A stretch of DNA of 64,000 bases, taken from positions 62,001 to 126,000 of the forward strand of contig CAMDWI010000001.1 in the NCBI GenBank assembly GCA_945878555.1, read 5' to 3'. Below are positions 17,736 to 25,700 of the stretch, in pieces. Source of the stretch: Klebsiella pneumoniae. Lineage in GTDB: Bacteria; Pseudomonadota; Gammaproteobacteria; Eutrophobiales; Eutrophobiaceae. Position numbers and translations under genes: made by a program. Below the pieces are notes generated by a model. That model did no database searches. It had not been told where the DNA came from and worked only from the letters and a program-made list of their open reading frames with translations. Position 1 is the first letter of the stretch, and every line of letters begins with the position of its first letter.

Positions 17736-17795
17736 GTGTCTGCTGCGCAGTACGGGTTTGTTTGACTGGGTTCAGGTATTGGCCAGAATGACGGG
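17736..17795. repeat. Dispersed repeat family A, diverged copy
   Basis: GTGTCTGCTGCGCAGTACGG followed by a mutated core (CTGGGTTCAGGTATTGGCCAG) and AATGACGG. It lies between the parDE operon and the next toxin-antitoxin operon. Confidence 0.8.
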
Positions 17796-17823
17796 GGGTA
17801 TAATTCGGTGCAGACCAAAGATT

Positions 17824-18144
17824 CTAGATTTCAGCCAATTGTTTGAGGATGTCCGGGTTCCTGTCCACTAGCAGCAGTAATGCCTTTGCCTGATCATTCG
17901 GTTCCGACAGTCCCTGTTCCCACTTTTCCAGCGTACGCGGCTGAATGCGCAGGTAATGCGCGAATACCGGGCGTGAACAGTCGAGTTTCTCGCGCACTGC
18001 CCGTATCTGTTTTGCGGACATTCGAGGCAGTGGTCGGGCGGCGACCTTGTGTGTGCGCAGTGTAAGTTTGCCTGTATCGTGCTGCTGCATTTCCTGTATA
18101 CCGGCAATCAGCTCGTCAGCTAGGCGTCGTTTAGGTCTGCTCAT
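17824..18144 (-). CDS. Helix-turn-helix antitoxin of a RelE/HigB-type module
   Basis: A 106-residue XRE-type protein. The helix-turn-helix lies in the C-terminal half: MSAKQIRAVREKL, then RPVFAHYLRIQPRTLEKWEQG and a final leucine-rich helix. This matches the NadS/HigA-like antitoxins that follow their toxin gene. Its start overlaps the end of the toxin gene by 14 bases, indicating coupled translation. It likely represses the operon. Confidence 0.88.
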   Translation of the reverse strand: MSRPKRRLADELIAGIQEMQQHDTGKLTLRTHKVAARPLPRMSAKQIRAVREKLDCSRPVFAHYLRIQPRTLEKWEQGLSEPNDQAKALLLLVDRNPDILKQLAEI

Positions 18145-18469
18145 GTTTCCACATTTCCATCAATTGTTTTAATAGTATTTTGTCTCTGGCTGTCAGATCG
18201 GCTGTTTCACCTTTGTAATAAAGGGTCAGCAGATAGATCCTGTTTTTGCTTGTGTACCAGTAATAAATAACCCGTAGTCCACCACGTTTGCCGATGGCTT
18301 TTGACGACAGCGCGAAGCGTAACTTGCGTAAACCGCCAGTTCCCGAAATGATCTTGCCTGACCCGGGTTTGCTGGCAAGGGTGTTTTGCAGGTCGAGGTA
18401 TTCATCGTCGGTCAGGTATTCCCCGAGCAATCGGGTAAACAGACTCGATTCAATAAAAGTGACATGCAT
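18131..18469 (-). CDS. RelE/HigB-like toxin
   Basis: A 112-residue toxin when started at the ATG at 18469 (MHVTFIESSLFTRLL), the usual family N-terminus; a longer frame upstream is open but less likely. Family marks are the GTGGLRKLRFAL strand, GKRGGLRVIYYWY and the LLTLYYKGETADLT segment, typical of HigB-2/NadT RelE-superfamily ribosome-dependent mRNA interferases. The antitoxin follows with a 14-base overlap. It sits directly upstream of a second, unrelated toxin-antitoxin operon. Confidence 0.87.
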   Translation of the reverse strand: MHVTFIESSLFTRLLGEYLTDDEYLDLQNTLASKPGSGKIISGTGGLRKLRFALSSKAIGKRGGLRVIYYWYTSKNRIYLLTLYYKGETADLTARDKILLKQLMEMWKHEQT

Positions 18470-18630
18470 ACGTTCATCGTCCCTGACAATATATACGCTA
18501 ATTGGGTATAGAAACAAGTGATCGGTCTGTAACTGAGCTGTACCAGTGATTCCATCAAGTTATTGTGAAGGTTGCATGGAAACTGGTCATCCCCTGAAAT
18601 GGGGATATCGAAACGATGGAGGCATCTGGG

Positions 18631-18660
18631 TTCGAGGGACAGTTAACTTAATTATGGGAT
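18631..18660. repeat. Dispersed repeat family B, half-copy
   Basis: TTCGAGGGACAGTTAACTTA followed by ATTATGGGAT. It has one arm only. It matches the half-copy at 27057-27087 closely (GGGACAGTTAACTTAATTAT). Confidence 0.8.
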
Positions 18661-18681
18661 TTGGGAGAGAATAATTCCAAT

Positions 18682-18740
18682 GTGTCTGCTTCGCAGTACG
18701 GATTAGTTCGACTGGATTCTGGCGTTCGCCAGATTGACGG
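18682..18740. repeat. Dispersed repeat family A (long form)
   Basis: GTGTCTGCTTCGCAGTACGG, then TTCGACTGGATTCTGGCG, TTCGCCAGATTGACGG. Nearly identical to the copies at 17015 and 19911. Confidence 0.88.
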
Positions 18741-18913
18741 GGTTGAGGTTGGTTGCAGACTGGAATGTTTGGGGTCAGAGTAAAAACTAAAAATTACGAA
18801 GTATTAGGGGACTGGCCACGGTTTTAAATTATATTAACGGTTAGTCATATATAATTCCAAAGATTCAAATATTTTCATTATTATTCCTTTCAGGATCAGC
18901 AAGGAGTTGCCAG

Positions 18914-19894
18914 ATGCTTAAATTCGATATGAAGACGCAAGCAGGGATAAATATTGTTCATGTGATTTATCTGATTTTTTTACTTGTAATAACTTCAGGT
19001 TTTCAATCGGCAATCGCACAGTCATTCAATTCAGACTTTGTGCGGGTTGCCAATGGTTATGTGGTTACTCCCAACATCACCTACATACGCGCAGGTGGTG
19101 AAGAGCTGAAACTGGATGTTTATCAACCAGCAGAAAAGACAGGGCCGAATGCAACGCTGATATACTTTCACGGTGGTGGATGGACGGCCAGCGACAAGGA
19201 AAGTGTTGCGCTGGATTTTCTCCCGTTCATGGAGCAGGGGTGGACGGTAGTGAATGTTGAATATCGTCTTGCCAGCTCGGCACATGCGCCAGCCGCGGTG
19301 GAAGATGCCCGCTGTGCTCTGCGCTGGATTTATAGAAATGCAGAAGAATATGGTTTTGATTTAGACAGGATCGTTGCGTCCGGAACATCTGCCGGCGGTC
19401 ATCTGGCACTCACCACGGGTATGCTCCCGGCATCCGCTGGACTGGATCATCAATGTCCTGGAGACAGGACGCGGATCTGGAACGGTGGCACCGCTTCAAC
19501 GCAGGAACTTAAAGTGGCGGCGATCATTAACTGGTACGGCATTACCGATGTCAATGATTTACAGGGCAGGCCAGCCGGCCCCGCTGGCGCGTATACAGAC
19601 GCCTGGCTGGGCAGCTCCCCGGACCGTCTTGAAACAGCCGCTCGTGTTTCGCCAATCAACTATGTTCGAGAAGGTCTGCCGCCCATTATGACGATTCATG
19701 GTGATAAAGATCCCTCTGTACACTATTCGCAGGCCGTCAGATTGCATGAGGCACTGGAAAAGGCAGGCGTTTCCAATGAGCTTGTGACTATAGAAGAAGG
19801 TGGCCATGGGGAATTCAGTCAGACCGAGATGGTCCGGATATATGATCGCATCGGAAACTTCCTTCGGGAGAACAATCTGGGACCAGCAAAATAA
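18914..19894 (+). CDS. Exported alpha/beta-hydrolase (BD-FAE/HSL-like esterase)
   Basis: A 326-residue esterase with a Sec signal (residues about 13-35, ending SAIAQ). The oxyanion-hole motif HGGGW and the nucleophile elbow GTSAGG are clear; the acid is in HGDKDPSVHYSQ and the His in GGHGEF near the C-terminus. The family hydrolyses carboxylic esters; the substrate is not predictable. The ATG follows AAGGAG. It stands alone, with family A and B repeats on both sides. Confidence 0.9.
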   Translation: MLKFDMKTQAGINIVHVIYLIFLLVITSGFQSAIAQSFNSDFVRVANGYVVTPNITYIRAGGEELKLDVYQPAEKTGPNATLIYFHGGGWTASDKESVALDFLPFMEQGWTVVNVEYRLASSAHAPAAVEDARCALRWIYRNAEEYGFDLDRIVASGTSAGGHLALTTGMLPASAGLDHQCPGDRTRIWNGGTASTQELKVAAIINWYGITDVNDLQGRPAGPAGAYTDAWLGSSPDRLETAARVSPINYVREGLPPIMTIHGDKDPSVHYSQAVRLHEALEKAGVSNELVTIEEGGHGEFSQTEMVRIYDRIGNFLRENNLGPAK

Positions 19895-19910
19895 TCAAAA
19901 CTAATAAAGG

Positions 19911-19968
19911 GGTCTGCTGCGCAGTACGGTTTAGTTTGACTGGATTCCGGCGTTCGCCAGAATGACGG
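19911..19968. repeat. Dispersed repeat family A (long form)
   Basis: GGTCTGCTGCGCAGTACGG, TTTGACTGGATTCCGGCG and TTCGCCAGAATGACGG lie just after the esterase stop codon. Confidence 0.88.
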
Positions 19969-20020
19969 TGGGGTGAGTAACCAGACATAGTCGACGGTGT
20001 CTGTTCGATTGAAATGATGA

Positions 20021-20045
20021 TCGAGGGACAGTTTATTTAATTGCC
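20021..20045. repeat. Dispersed repeat family B, half-copy
   Basis: TCGAGGGACAGTTTATTTAA plus TTGCC lies close to the end of the heme A synthase gene. One arm only. Confidence 0.7.
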
Positions 20046-20060
20046 TGGATCGCGTACCGG

Positions 20061-21113
20061 TCAGCCGGAAACGGATGTCCTCCGACCCAATAAATGCACA
20101 CCCCACGTCGTCGCGATAACAACCAGCGCCCCCACGGCCTGATGCAATACTGCAAGGTGGATATTAACGCTGGTCATAACCGTGGCAATGCCGATCACTA
20201 TCTGTATACCAAACGCACTGTGGATCGCTATCGAGGCGGGTCGGGACTGTTTGCGGATACGCCGTGCCAACACGATCAGAAAACCCACCGTCACCCAGGC
20301 CCACCAGCGGTGAATGAAGTGGATAAGCACGGGGTGGTGGTTCAGCAATGTCCAGAGACCTTCAGACCAGTTGATGCCACCGGGTATCAACGAACCATTC
20401 ATCAAGGGCCAGCTGCTGGACACATAGCCGGCATTCAATCCGGCGGTATAGGCTCCAAACAACAATTGCACAAACAACACGCAGAACACCAGCAGGCCAA
20501 AGCCGGTCAGTCTTGAGGGGCGGGCGTTATGACGGGCGTATCCTCGAAGGTCCAGCGCCGTCCACACCAGTCCACCGAGGATAAGAAACGCGGTGAGCAA
20601 ATGGGTGGCCAGCCGGAAATGGCTGACGTCGGTGCGTTCGGTCAACCCGGACGTGACCATCCACCAGCCGATGACGCCCTGCATACCACCAAGGACCAAC
20701 AGCGCAACCAGGCGTCCACCGTAACCTTTTGGTATGGCATGTTTAATAGCGAACCAGGCAAACGGCAACGCGAAGGCAAGCCCGATCAGTCGTCCCAGCA
20801 GACGATGCACCCATTCCCAGAAATAGATGAACTTGAATTCTGCCAGCGTCATCCCCGCCGGGCCGTTGATTTCCAGGTATTCCGGGATTTGCTGGTATTT
20901 CTCGAACTCCGACTGCCACACTGCCTCACTCATCGGCGGCAGCGCACCGGTGATCGGTTTCCACTCGGTAATCGAAAGCCCGGACTCGGTCAGCCGCGTC
21001 ACGCCGCCAACGATGACCATGATAAAAACCAGGAACGCGACGCTGTAAAGCCAGTTAGAAAGGGCGATTGGGCGATGTGTGTGAGGAATCTCGGTGTTTA
21101 TGTTATCGCTCAT
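20061..21113 (-). CDS. ctaA: Heme A synthase (COX15/CtaA)
   Basis: A 350-residue polytopic membrane protein with about eight helices that converts heme O to heme A for cytochrome c oxidase. Visible are the WLYSVAFLVFIMVIVGGVTR first helix and the conserved segments TRLTESGLSITEWKPITG, FWEWVHRLLGR (His ligand), SHFRLATHLL and HFIHRWWAW. The EFKFIYFWEW loop is typical of the larger, mitochondrial-like class. No other cox genes are adjacent, which is unusual for a gene that is commonly near ctaB and oxidase subunits. It implies the organism has an aa3-type or similar oxidase. Confidence 0.95.
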   Translation of the reverse strand: MSDNINTEIPHTHRPIALSNWLYSVAFLVFIMVIVGGVTRLTESGLSITEWKPITGALPPMSEAVWQSEFEKYQQIPEYLEINGPAGMTLAEFKFIYFWEWVHRLLGRLIGLAFALPFAWFAIKHAIPKGYGGRLVALLVLGGMQGVIGWWMVTSGLTERTDVSHFRLATHLLTAFLILGGLVWTALDLRGYARHNARPSRLTGFGLLVFCVLFVQLLFGAYTAGLNAGYVSSSWPLMNGSLIPGGINWSEGLWTLLNHHPVLIHFIHRWWAWVTVGFLIVLARRIRKQSRPASIAIHSAFGIQIVIGIATVMTSVNIHLAVLHQAVGALVVIATTWGVHLLGRRTSVSG

Positions 21114-21592
21114 GGCAGGGAAGTTTTATAGATAGAGTTCATAGTATAACCACATTATGTCCATGGATTCAGAGTGCAGGTTATCAGGGGAAGTGCTGAG
21201 TTTGAACTGCGATCTGTAGGAGGCCCGCCCCTGGCCCGAGCGATTTGCGTCGGTGGCGTCTATCCGTAAAGGGGGGGCAGACGAAAGAAGTCGTCAAAAA
21301 GACCACTGTTTATCTATGTAGTGTAAGAATATCCGATTTTTTTAGGCAAAATGACACATATAAAATTACATAATAATTTCAATAACTTTGCCTGATTTAT
21401 ACCATACCAAGCATGAATCTGGTGTCGGGATTCTTGACATTAGTCGCAGTCAGTACATACGTACGGGATGATAAATTCGTTAAAAATCAGGCGTTTGGTG
21501 ATGTTGGCGCGAACCCTGCTTAATTATTTGTCGGAACCATGTATTTATCCATGTTAGATAACGAGCCAATTGTATAAACGGAGTTTGGACAA
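21114..21592. other. Divergent intergenic region, AT-rich
   Basis: No gene is supported. It separates the divergent heme A synthase and PEP-CTERM genes and must carry both promoters. A TTGACA (21434-21439) is the best -35 element toward the PEP-CTERM gene, but its -10 partner (ATACGT, 17 bases on) is poor. The stretch around 21310-21410 is strongly AT-rich. Confidence 0.5.
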
Positions 21593-22405
21593 ATGACGAA
21601 ACGTAATAATATAAAAACAGGATTCGGCATTACTGCTTTGTGTTCAATGTTGTTGCCGCTATTTGTGCAAGCGTCACCGATTCAGTTAACAGCCAATGGC
21701 ATAATTGATTTCAGCCACGACAGTACAGACCTTTTTGGATTGGGGGCGGGACACAATACAGCTCTGGGTCTGTCTGTGACGGCCACATGGATTTTTGAAT
21801 CTGACAATGCCGGGCCTGATAAAATACCCTCAGACACGACACAAGCGCTCTACTGGCCCTGGTTCAATGGAACGACCGGCGAAACACTGAACTGGATTAG
21901 TTCCTCTGTTCTAATACACACGACCACAGGCGATGTCGCTTTCACGCCGACCGCCATGAGCAGTAACCTCGGCTTCAACCTGGATCAGATCAGCATTGCG
22001 GATGAGCAGGACAATCCGTTTGATGCAACCCCACCAAACGACGCTTACTTTTTGCTGGATCAGTCAGAGGATACTGCAAGGCTGGGTGAAATAGCCTGGT
22101 CGGGTCTGAATCTCGGCAGCACCAGTGTTGATTTCATGACGATTGCCAACCCCGGCTATCCGTTTACCTTCACAACCCTGACACCCACATTCCCTGCGTT
22201 TGATTATTTTTCAGGCGTGTTTGCCTACAGCAATACCAACACTGGCCAACTAAACCGGATTAATTTTCAGATAACGTCAGTTTCGGCGGAAACTCAATCT
22301 GTACCTGAACCTGCGTCTTTGACGTTATTGGCTGTGTGCCTGCTGGGCTTAGGTGGCTTCCGTTTACAGCAGCATAAGGGCAGATTGACGAAAATGGATT
22401 TTTGA
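21593..22405 (+). CDS. PEP-CTERM sorting-domain protein
   Basis: A 270-residue exported protein. It has a Sec signal (residues about 8-28, ending VQASP), a beta-rich body with many Asp, Thr and Asn, and a C-terminal sorting signal VPEPASLTLLAVCLLGLGG followed by a short basic tail (RLQQHKGR). PEP-CTERM proteins are processed by exosortase and usually go to the cell surface or exopolysaccharide matrix. No exosortase gene is in the window. The ACGGAG ribosome binding site precedes ATG. Confidence 0.88.
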   Translation: MTKRNNIKTGFGITALCSMLLPLFVQASPIQLTANGIIDFSHDSTDLFGLGAGHNTALGLSVTATWIFESDNAGPDKIPSDTTQALYWPWFNGTTGETLNWISSSVLIHTTTGDVAFTPTAMSSNLGFNLDQISIADEQDNPFDATPPNDAYFLLDQSEDTARLGEIAWSGLNLGSTSVDFMTIANPGYPFTFTTLTPTFPAFDYFSGVFAYSNTNTGQLNRINFQITSVSAETQSVPEPASLTLLAVCLLGLGGFRLQQHKGRLTKMDF

Positions 22406-22415
22406 CCGAAGGCTG

Positions 22416-24152
22416 TCATCTGCCCACCCATATCCCCGTGTTTCCAAAATGTTGATCAAGTTTGCGGCTGAACCATCGTCCGCTCAAGACCCGTGTGATC
22501 AGGGTGTTCTTTTCTTCCTGGCTGACAGTGGTATCGGTCTCGATTGCCTTTAACACCGTGTCATAGTTGGTCTGTTCTTTCGACATGGTGATGATGGCTG
22601 CGTTCTGATCCGCGTTCAGGAGCAATTGATCGGGTTCATTTCCACCCGCTGTCCAGGGATTCCATGTTACCAATCCCGCACTGTTCGGGTCGCCCGTCCA
22701 CACGAAGTTTGCAATGTATCGGGTGAAGGCATCTGCAAGTTTTTGTGCGCCCGCTCCCTGAAAGGAGCCGGAGAATCTGGAAGACATGCCGGTCATTTCA
22801 CGGGTCAAAAACGGCATCCACACGCCATGGTAGGCGCCGTATAATCTGCCCATTTCCTCGCCGACGATTGCCGTGTCAGTACCCCACGCAAACACGCCGG
22901 CATAGATCGGTGCGGTATAGGCAGCGTGCAGTATCTCAGCGGATTCCTGTACATTAAAAAGCCTATACAGTTGACTGCCATATTCCTTGGCAAACTGGTA
23001 GCGTCGGTCGGCATCCTTGTCGGTCAGCAGGGCGTCATCGGTGTAAGGGGCAAACTCCGGGTCCCGACGGGCAAACGAGGAGAACTCCTGTGTGGCGGTG
23101 ATCATGATCAGCGGGACGGTGTTGTAATGCGGTGTACGGAAACCTTCCTTTGGCAGGACGGTCCCATCGTTATACAAGTGCGGGAATACAGACATGTGTA
23201 TATCTGCATTAATCATCAGCCTGGCCAGCCTGTCCGCAGGCAACTGATATAAATATTCCCTCACATCCGGGGCATTACTCATCAACCAGTCATAGGCGTC
23301 CTGTTCCGCAGGTTTGATCTGGTCTTCCACCACCAGCATCGCAATCGCCCTGGCAACCAGCTGCGCACTCATTTCAGAATCGGCCAGCGTCATGCCGCCG
23401 CTGAAGGAAATCGCCTTGTGAAATTTGCCGGCCACAACAGGGGAGATCAACAGGGCCATCACATCGCGGCCGCCGGCTGAAAACCCGGATATCGTAATAT
23501 TGTCCGGGTTGCCTCCGAATGCGCGGACATTCTCCCGCACCCAGTCGAGTGATTTTGCAAAATCCAGTAGCGTGTAGTTGCCGGAATTTTCCAGTGCATT
23601 ACCCGATTGCAGGGCCGGCAGGTTATTGAATCCGAGTAATCCCAGGCGGTAATTGATCGATATCACGACAATGTTTGCCTCGACGGCAAAGCGCTCTGCA
23701 TTGAACTCTGCGCTGGTACCGGTTTGATTGTTGCCGCCATGAATATAGAACAGCACGGGCAGGTTCGTGGCGTTGCTATTGGGACGGTATATATCGAGGT
23801 TCAGGCAGTCTTCACTGCCAACGATCTGTGTACCTGACAACTGTAAGCCAATGTTACCACTCCGTGTCGCGTCAAATACGCCGGTCCAGGGCATCGGGTC
23901 TTGCGGCGCTTTCCAGCGCAATTCTCCTGCGGGTGCGCTGGCGTAGGGGATACTTTTCCAGACCAGGGAGTGACCTGCGTAGGCCTCTGCCCCGCGAACC
24001 TGACCGGATTGTGTGCTTTGCACCGTCCCTTGTGTGTACGGTATCACCTCTGCTTGCACATCGGCAGACAGATAGCTGTTCAGTCCTGCCAGTAATACAA
24101 GTATCAGCATGATGGGAACGGCTGGTTTTATTCTTGTAGCGTTCTTGCGCAT
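22416..24152 (-). CDS. Exported type-B carboxylesterase/lipase
   Basis: A 578-residue COesterase-family enzyme using the ATG at 24152, which is preceded by GGGGGAA and opens a clear Sec signal (IMLILVLLAGLNSYLSA). The family N-terminal block VRGAEAYAGHSLVWKSIPYA, the EDCLNLDIYRP signature, HGGNNQTG oxyanion hole and the nucleophile elbow GFSAGGRD are all present. Such enzymes hydrolyse carboxylic esters in the periplasm. The elbow reads G-F-S-A-G, as in bacterial para-nitrobenzyl esterases. It ends ten bases from the end of the convergent PEP-CTERM gene. Confidence 0.92.
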   Translation of the reverse strand: MRKNATRIKPAVPIMLILVLLAGLNSYLSADVQAEVIPYTQGTVQSTQSGQVRGAEAYAGHSLVWKSIPYASAPAGELRWKAPQDPMPWTGVFDATRSGNIGLQLSGTQIVGSEDCLNLDIYRPNSNATNLPVLFYIHGGNNQTGTSAEFNAERFAVEANIVVISINYRLGLLGFNNLPALQSGNALENSGNYTLLDFAKSLDWVRENVRAFGGNPDNITISGFSAGGRDVMALLISPVVAGKFHKAISFSGGMTLADSEMSAQLVARAIAMLVVEDQIKPAEQDAYDWLMSNAPDVREYLYQLPADRLARLMINADIHMSVFPHLYNDGTVLPKEGFRTPHYNTVPLIMITATQEFSSFARRDPEFAPYTDDALLTDKDADRRYQFAKEYGSQLYRLFNVQESAEILHAAYTAPIYAGVFAWGTDTAIVGEEMGRLYGAYHGVWMPFLTREMTGMSSRFSGSFQGAGAQKLADAFTRYIANFVWTGDPNSAGLVTWNPWTAGGNEPDQLLLNADQNAAIITMSKEQTNYDTVLKAIETDTTVSQEEKNTLITRVLSGRWFSRKLDQHFGNTGIWVGR

Positions 24153-24202
24153 GCGTTCCCCCGACAGGTTTATTTTCACTATCGTGTGGATTATCAAACA
24201 AA

Positions 24203-24229
24203 ACAAAGGCGGTGACAAAGGAGAACTTA
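24203..24229. repeat. Dispersed repeat family C, half-copy
   Basis: AAAGGCGGTGACAAAGGAGA followed by ACTTAAA. It lies in the divergent region upstream of the carboxylesterase. One arm only. Confidence 0.6.
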
Positions 24230-24326
24230 AATTCATATCAGGTCTTTTTACGTTCTATACTTATAGTCGATAATGGTCACACCATATAAATTCAGGCTTT
24301 CATTCCAAACTACAGGAGATGTAAAA

Positions 24327-25055
24327 ATGACACTCTCACGCCGAGGACTGATATCAGCATCTGGAACAGCACTGGCCGGACTATCTATGACTTCAATTAT
24401 TAATCCCCGGATTGTGCTGGCACAAACCGCCGGCAGTCAGGGTGATAAACCGGAAGTCCCGGATACCCTGGTCGTTCAGGAAATGAGAAAGGGTTTTCCC
24501 GCCGAGCTGCCACTTAACCCCGACGGTTCAGCTGTGGAATATGATCCTGCTATGGCAGGTCCCATTGAAGGACCGCTGAAATGGCAAACGCCGGATCAAA
24601 AGAACCCGGCGATTAATCCTGATTTCCAGGCCTTGCGCGTTACCATCGACACACGCGGCCTGTCCAGTAAAGGCGGGACTTTGCGTGCCAGTGATCTGGA
24701 AGCACTGCCGAGAATCAGCAAGACCTATCTGCTTCAATGTGGCGCACCCTTACCCAGGGGTATTGTGACCTGGGGCGGTGTGCGTTTTGCTGATTTCGCC
24801 GATATGATGGGTCTGCATAAGGGTGTGCACTACTGCCGCATCATGGCGGCCGATGGTCAATATGTCGATGAAGACATGACCACTCTGCGGCATCCACAGG
24901 TCATGCTGGCCTGGGAAATGAACGGTAAAGCACTTTCAGCAGATCATGGCGCACCACTGCGACTGGTAATTCCTTTCCGTTATGGGAAGCGCAGTATCAA
25001 GGCTATTACCGCGATGCAGTTTGCCACACCTGGTTTGCCAGCGCCTCCAGCATAA
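24327..25055 (+). CDS. Tat-exported molybdopterin oxidoreductase (sulfite-oxidase fold, YedY/MsrP-like)
   Basis: A 242-residue protein beginning at the ATG preceded by AGGAG. The Tat signal TLSRRGLISASG (Ser-Arg-Arg) is followed by a hydrophobic stretch and cleavage near VLAQ. The oxidoreductase molybdopterin domain fills the rest, with Cys in YLLQCGAPLP as the likely molybdenum ligand, a motif that differs from the usual RCVEGW. It could act on sulfite, sulfoxides or another oxyanion in the periplasm. It is convergent with a SoxC/SoxD-like pair and separated from it only by a terminator-like repeat. Confidence 0.82.
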   Translation: MTLSRRGLISASGTALAGLSMTSIINPRIVLAQTAGSQGDKPEVPDTLVVQEMRKGFPAELPLNPDGSAVEYDPAMAGPIEGPLKWQTPDQKNPAINPDFQALRVTIDTRGLSSKGGTLRASDLEALPRISKTYLLQCGAPLPRGIVTWGGVRFADFADMMGLHKGVHYCRIMAADGQYVDEDMTTLRHPQVMLAWEMNGKALSADHGAPLRLVIPFRYGKRSIKAITAMQFATPGLPAPPA

Positions 25056-25060
25056 AAACA

Positions 25061-25110
25061 AAAGGGATCGGGGACAAAGGAGAACAATTCTCTGACTCCG
25101 ATCACTTTTT
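25061..25110. terminator. Repeat family C hairpin between convergent genes
   Basis: AAAGGGATCGGGGACAAAGG and the facing CTGACTCCGATCACTTTTTT arm form a stem with a T run. It separates the convergent YedY-like and SoxD-like genes and can serve both strands. Confidence 0.7.
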
Positions 25111-25700
25111 TACTCTGCCTCTGGTTTTTCGTGCGACCACGGATCGCCCGGCTGCTCGATGACACCCGAGGTCCAGGGGTTCACGCTATAGTGTGCCGCT
25201 GCAGGCATCTTTACCGCGGGGACAGTGTTCGCATCGGCGACGAAATCCTTCGGCACGATGTTGTTTAGATGAAGCAGCAACGCCACCAGACTGTAGATCT
25301 CCTCGGGCTTGAGTGATTGTGCTGCGTAATACGGCATGGCGCGGTTGATGTAGTCATACAAGGTCGTTGCGCAGCAGTAAAAGTTGGCGAGGTTCGGGGT
25401 GATACCTGTGTCGCCCGGATTTTCGCCTCCTGTAGCTCCATGACAAATCAGGCATTTTGCATCGTAAATTACCCGGCCGCTGGCGACGGTGCCTGAGCCT
25501 GCCGGCAGTCCCGTGCCGTCGGCTTCAATGTCGATGTCGAAGGCCGCGATTTCCTCTGCGGTTGCGTCCCTGCCTATCGGTGGATTGGCGGTTACAGTGT
25601 TCTCCTGCGCGGGGACATTAACCATGCTCGCGGTGAACAGGGAACTCACAACGAGTGCGTGTAACAGCGCCAGACGGGCGCGCGATTTATGACCAGACAC
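25110..25700 (-). CDS. soxD: SoxD-like c-type cytochrome (sulfite dehydrogenase subunit)
   Basis: A 196-residue periplasmic monoheme cytochrome with a Sec signal (residues about 10-31, ending NVPAQ). The heme site is CLICH (Cys83, Cys86, His87), preceded by the SoxD-like GLPAGSGTVASGRVIYDAKC, and the Met ligand is in RAMPYYAAQSL. The C-terminal PEEIYSLVALLLHLNNIVP helix is typical of SoxD. The GTG start overlaps the end of the molybdenum subunit gene by 14 bases. It would receive electrons from that subunit. No soxXYZAB genes are nearby. Confidence 0.88.
   Translation of the reverse strand: MSGHKSRARLALLHALVVSSLFTASMVNVPAQENTVTANPPIGRDATAEEIAAFDIDIEADGTGLPAGSGTVASGRVIYDAKCLICHGATGGENPGDTGITPNLANFYCCATTLYDYINRAMPYYAAQSLKPEEIYSLVALLLHLNNIVPKDFVADANTVPAVKMPAAAHYSVNPWTSGVIEQPGDPWSHEKPEAE

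Larger units (their letters stand above)
18470..18913. other. Non-coding stretch with dispersed repeats
   Basis: No gene is supported here. It should contain the promoter of the toxin operon on the minus strand and that of the esterase on the plus strand, and it holds a family B half-copy (18631-18660), a family A copy (18682-18740) and a GGGGTCAGAG fragment near 18772. The last 120 bases are AT-rich, consistent with a promoter region. Confidence 0.6.

Noticed and set aside
17164..18469. Prophage or integron remnant around the toxin-antitoxin genes
   Set aside because: No integrase, attC-like site or phage structural gene is visible; repeats alone do not support it.
20094..21131. Two open frames (140 and 200 codons) antisense to heme A synthase
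   Set aside because: They are mirror frames of a well-conserved membrane protein gene and encode Gln/His/Arg-rich sequences without family features.
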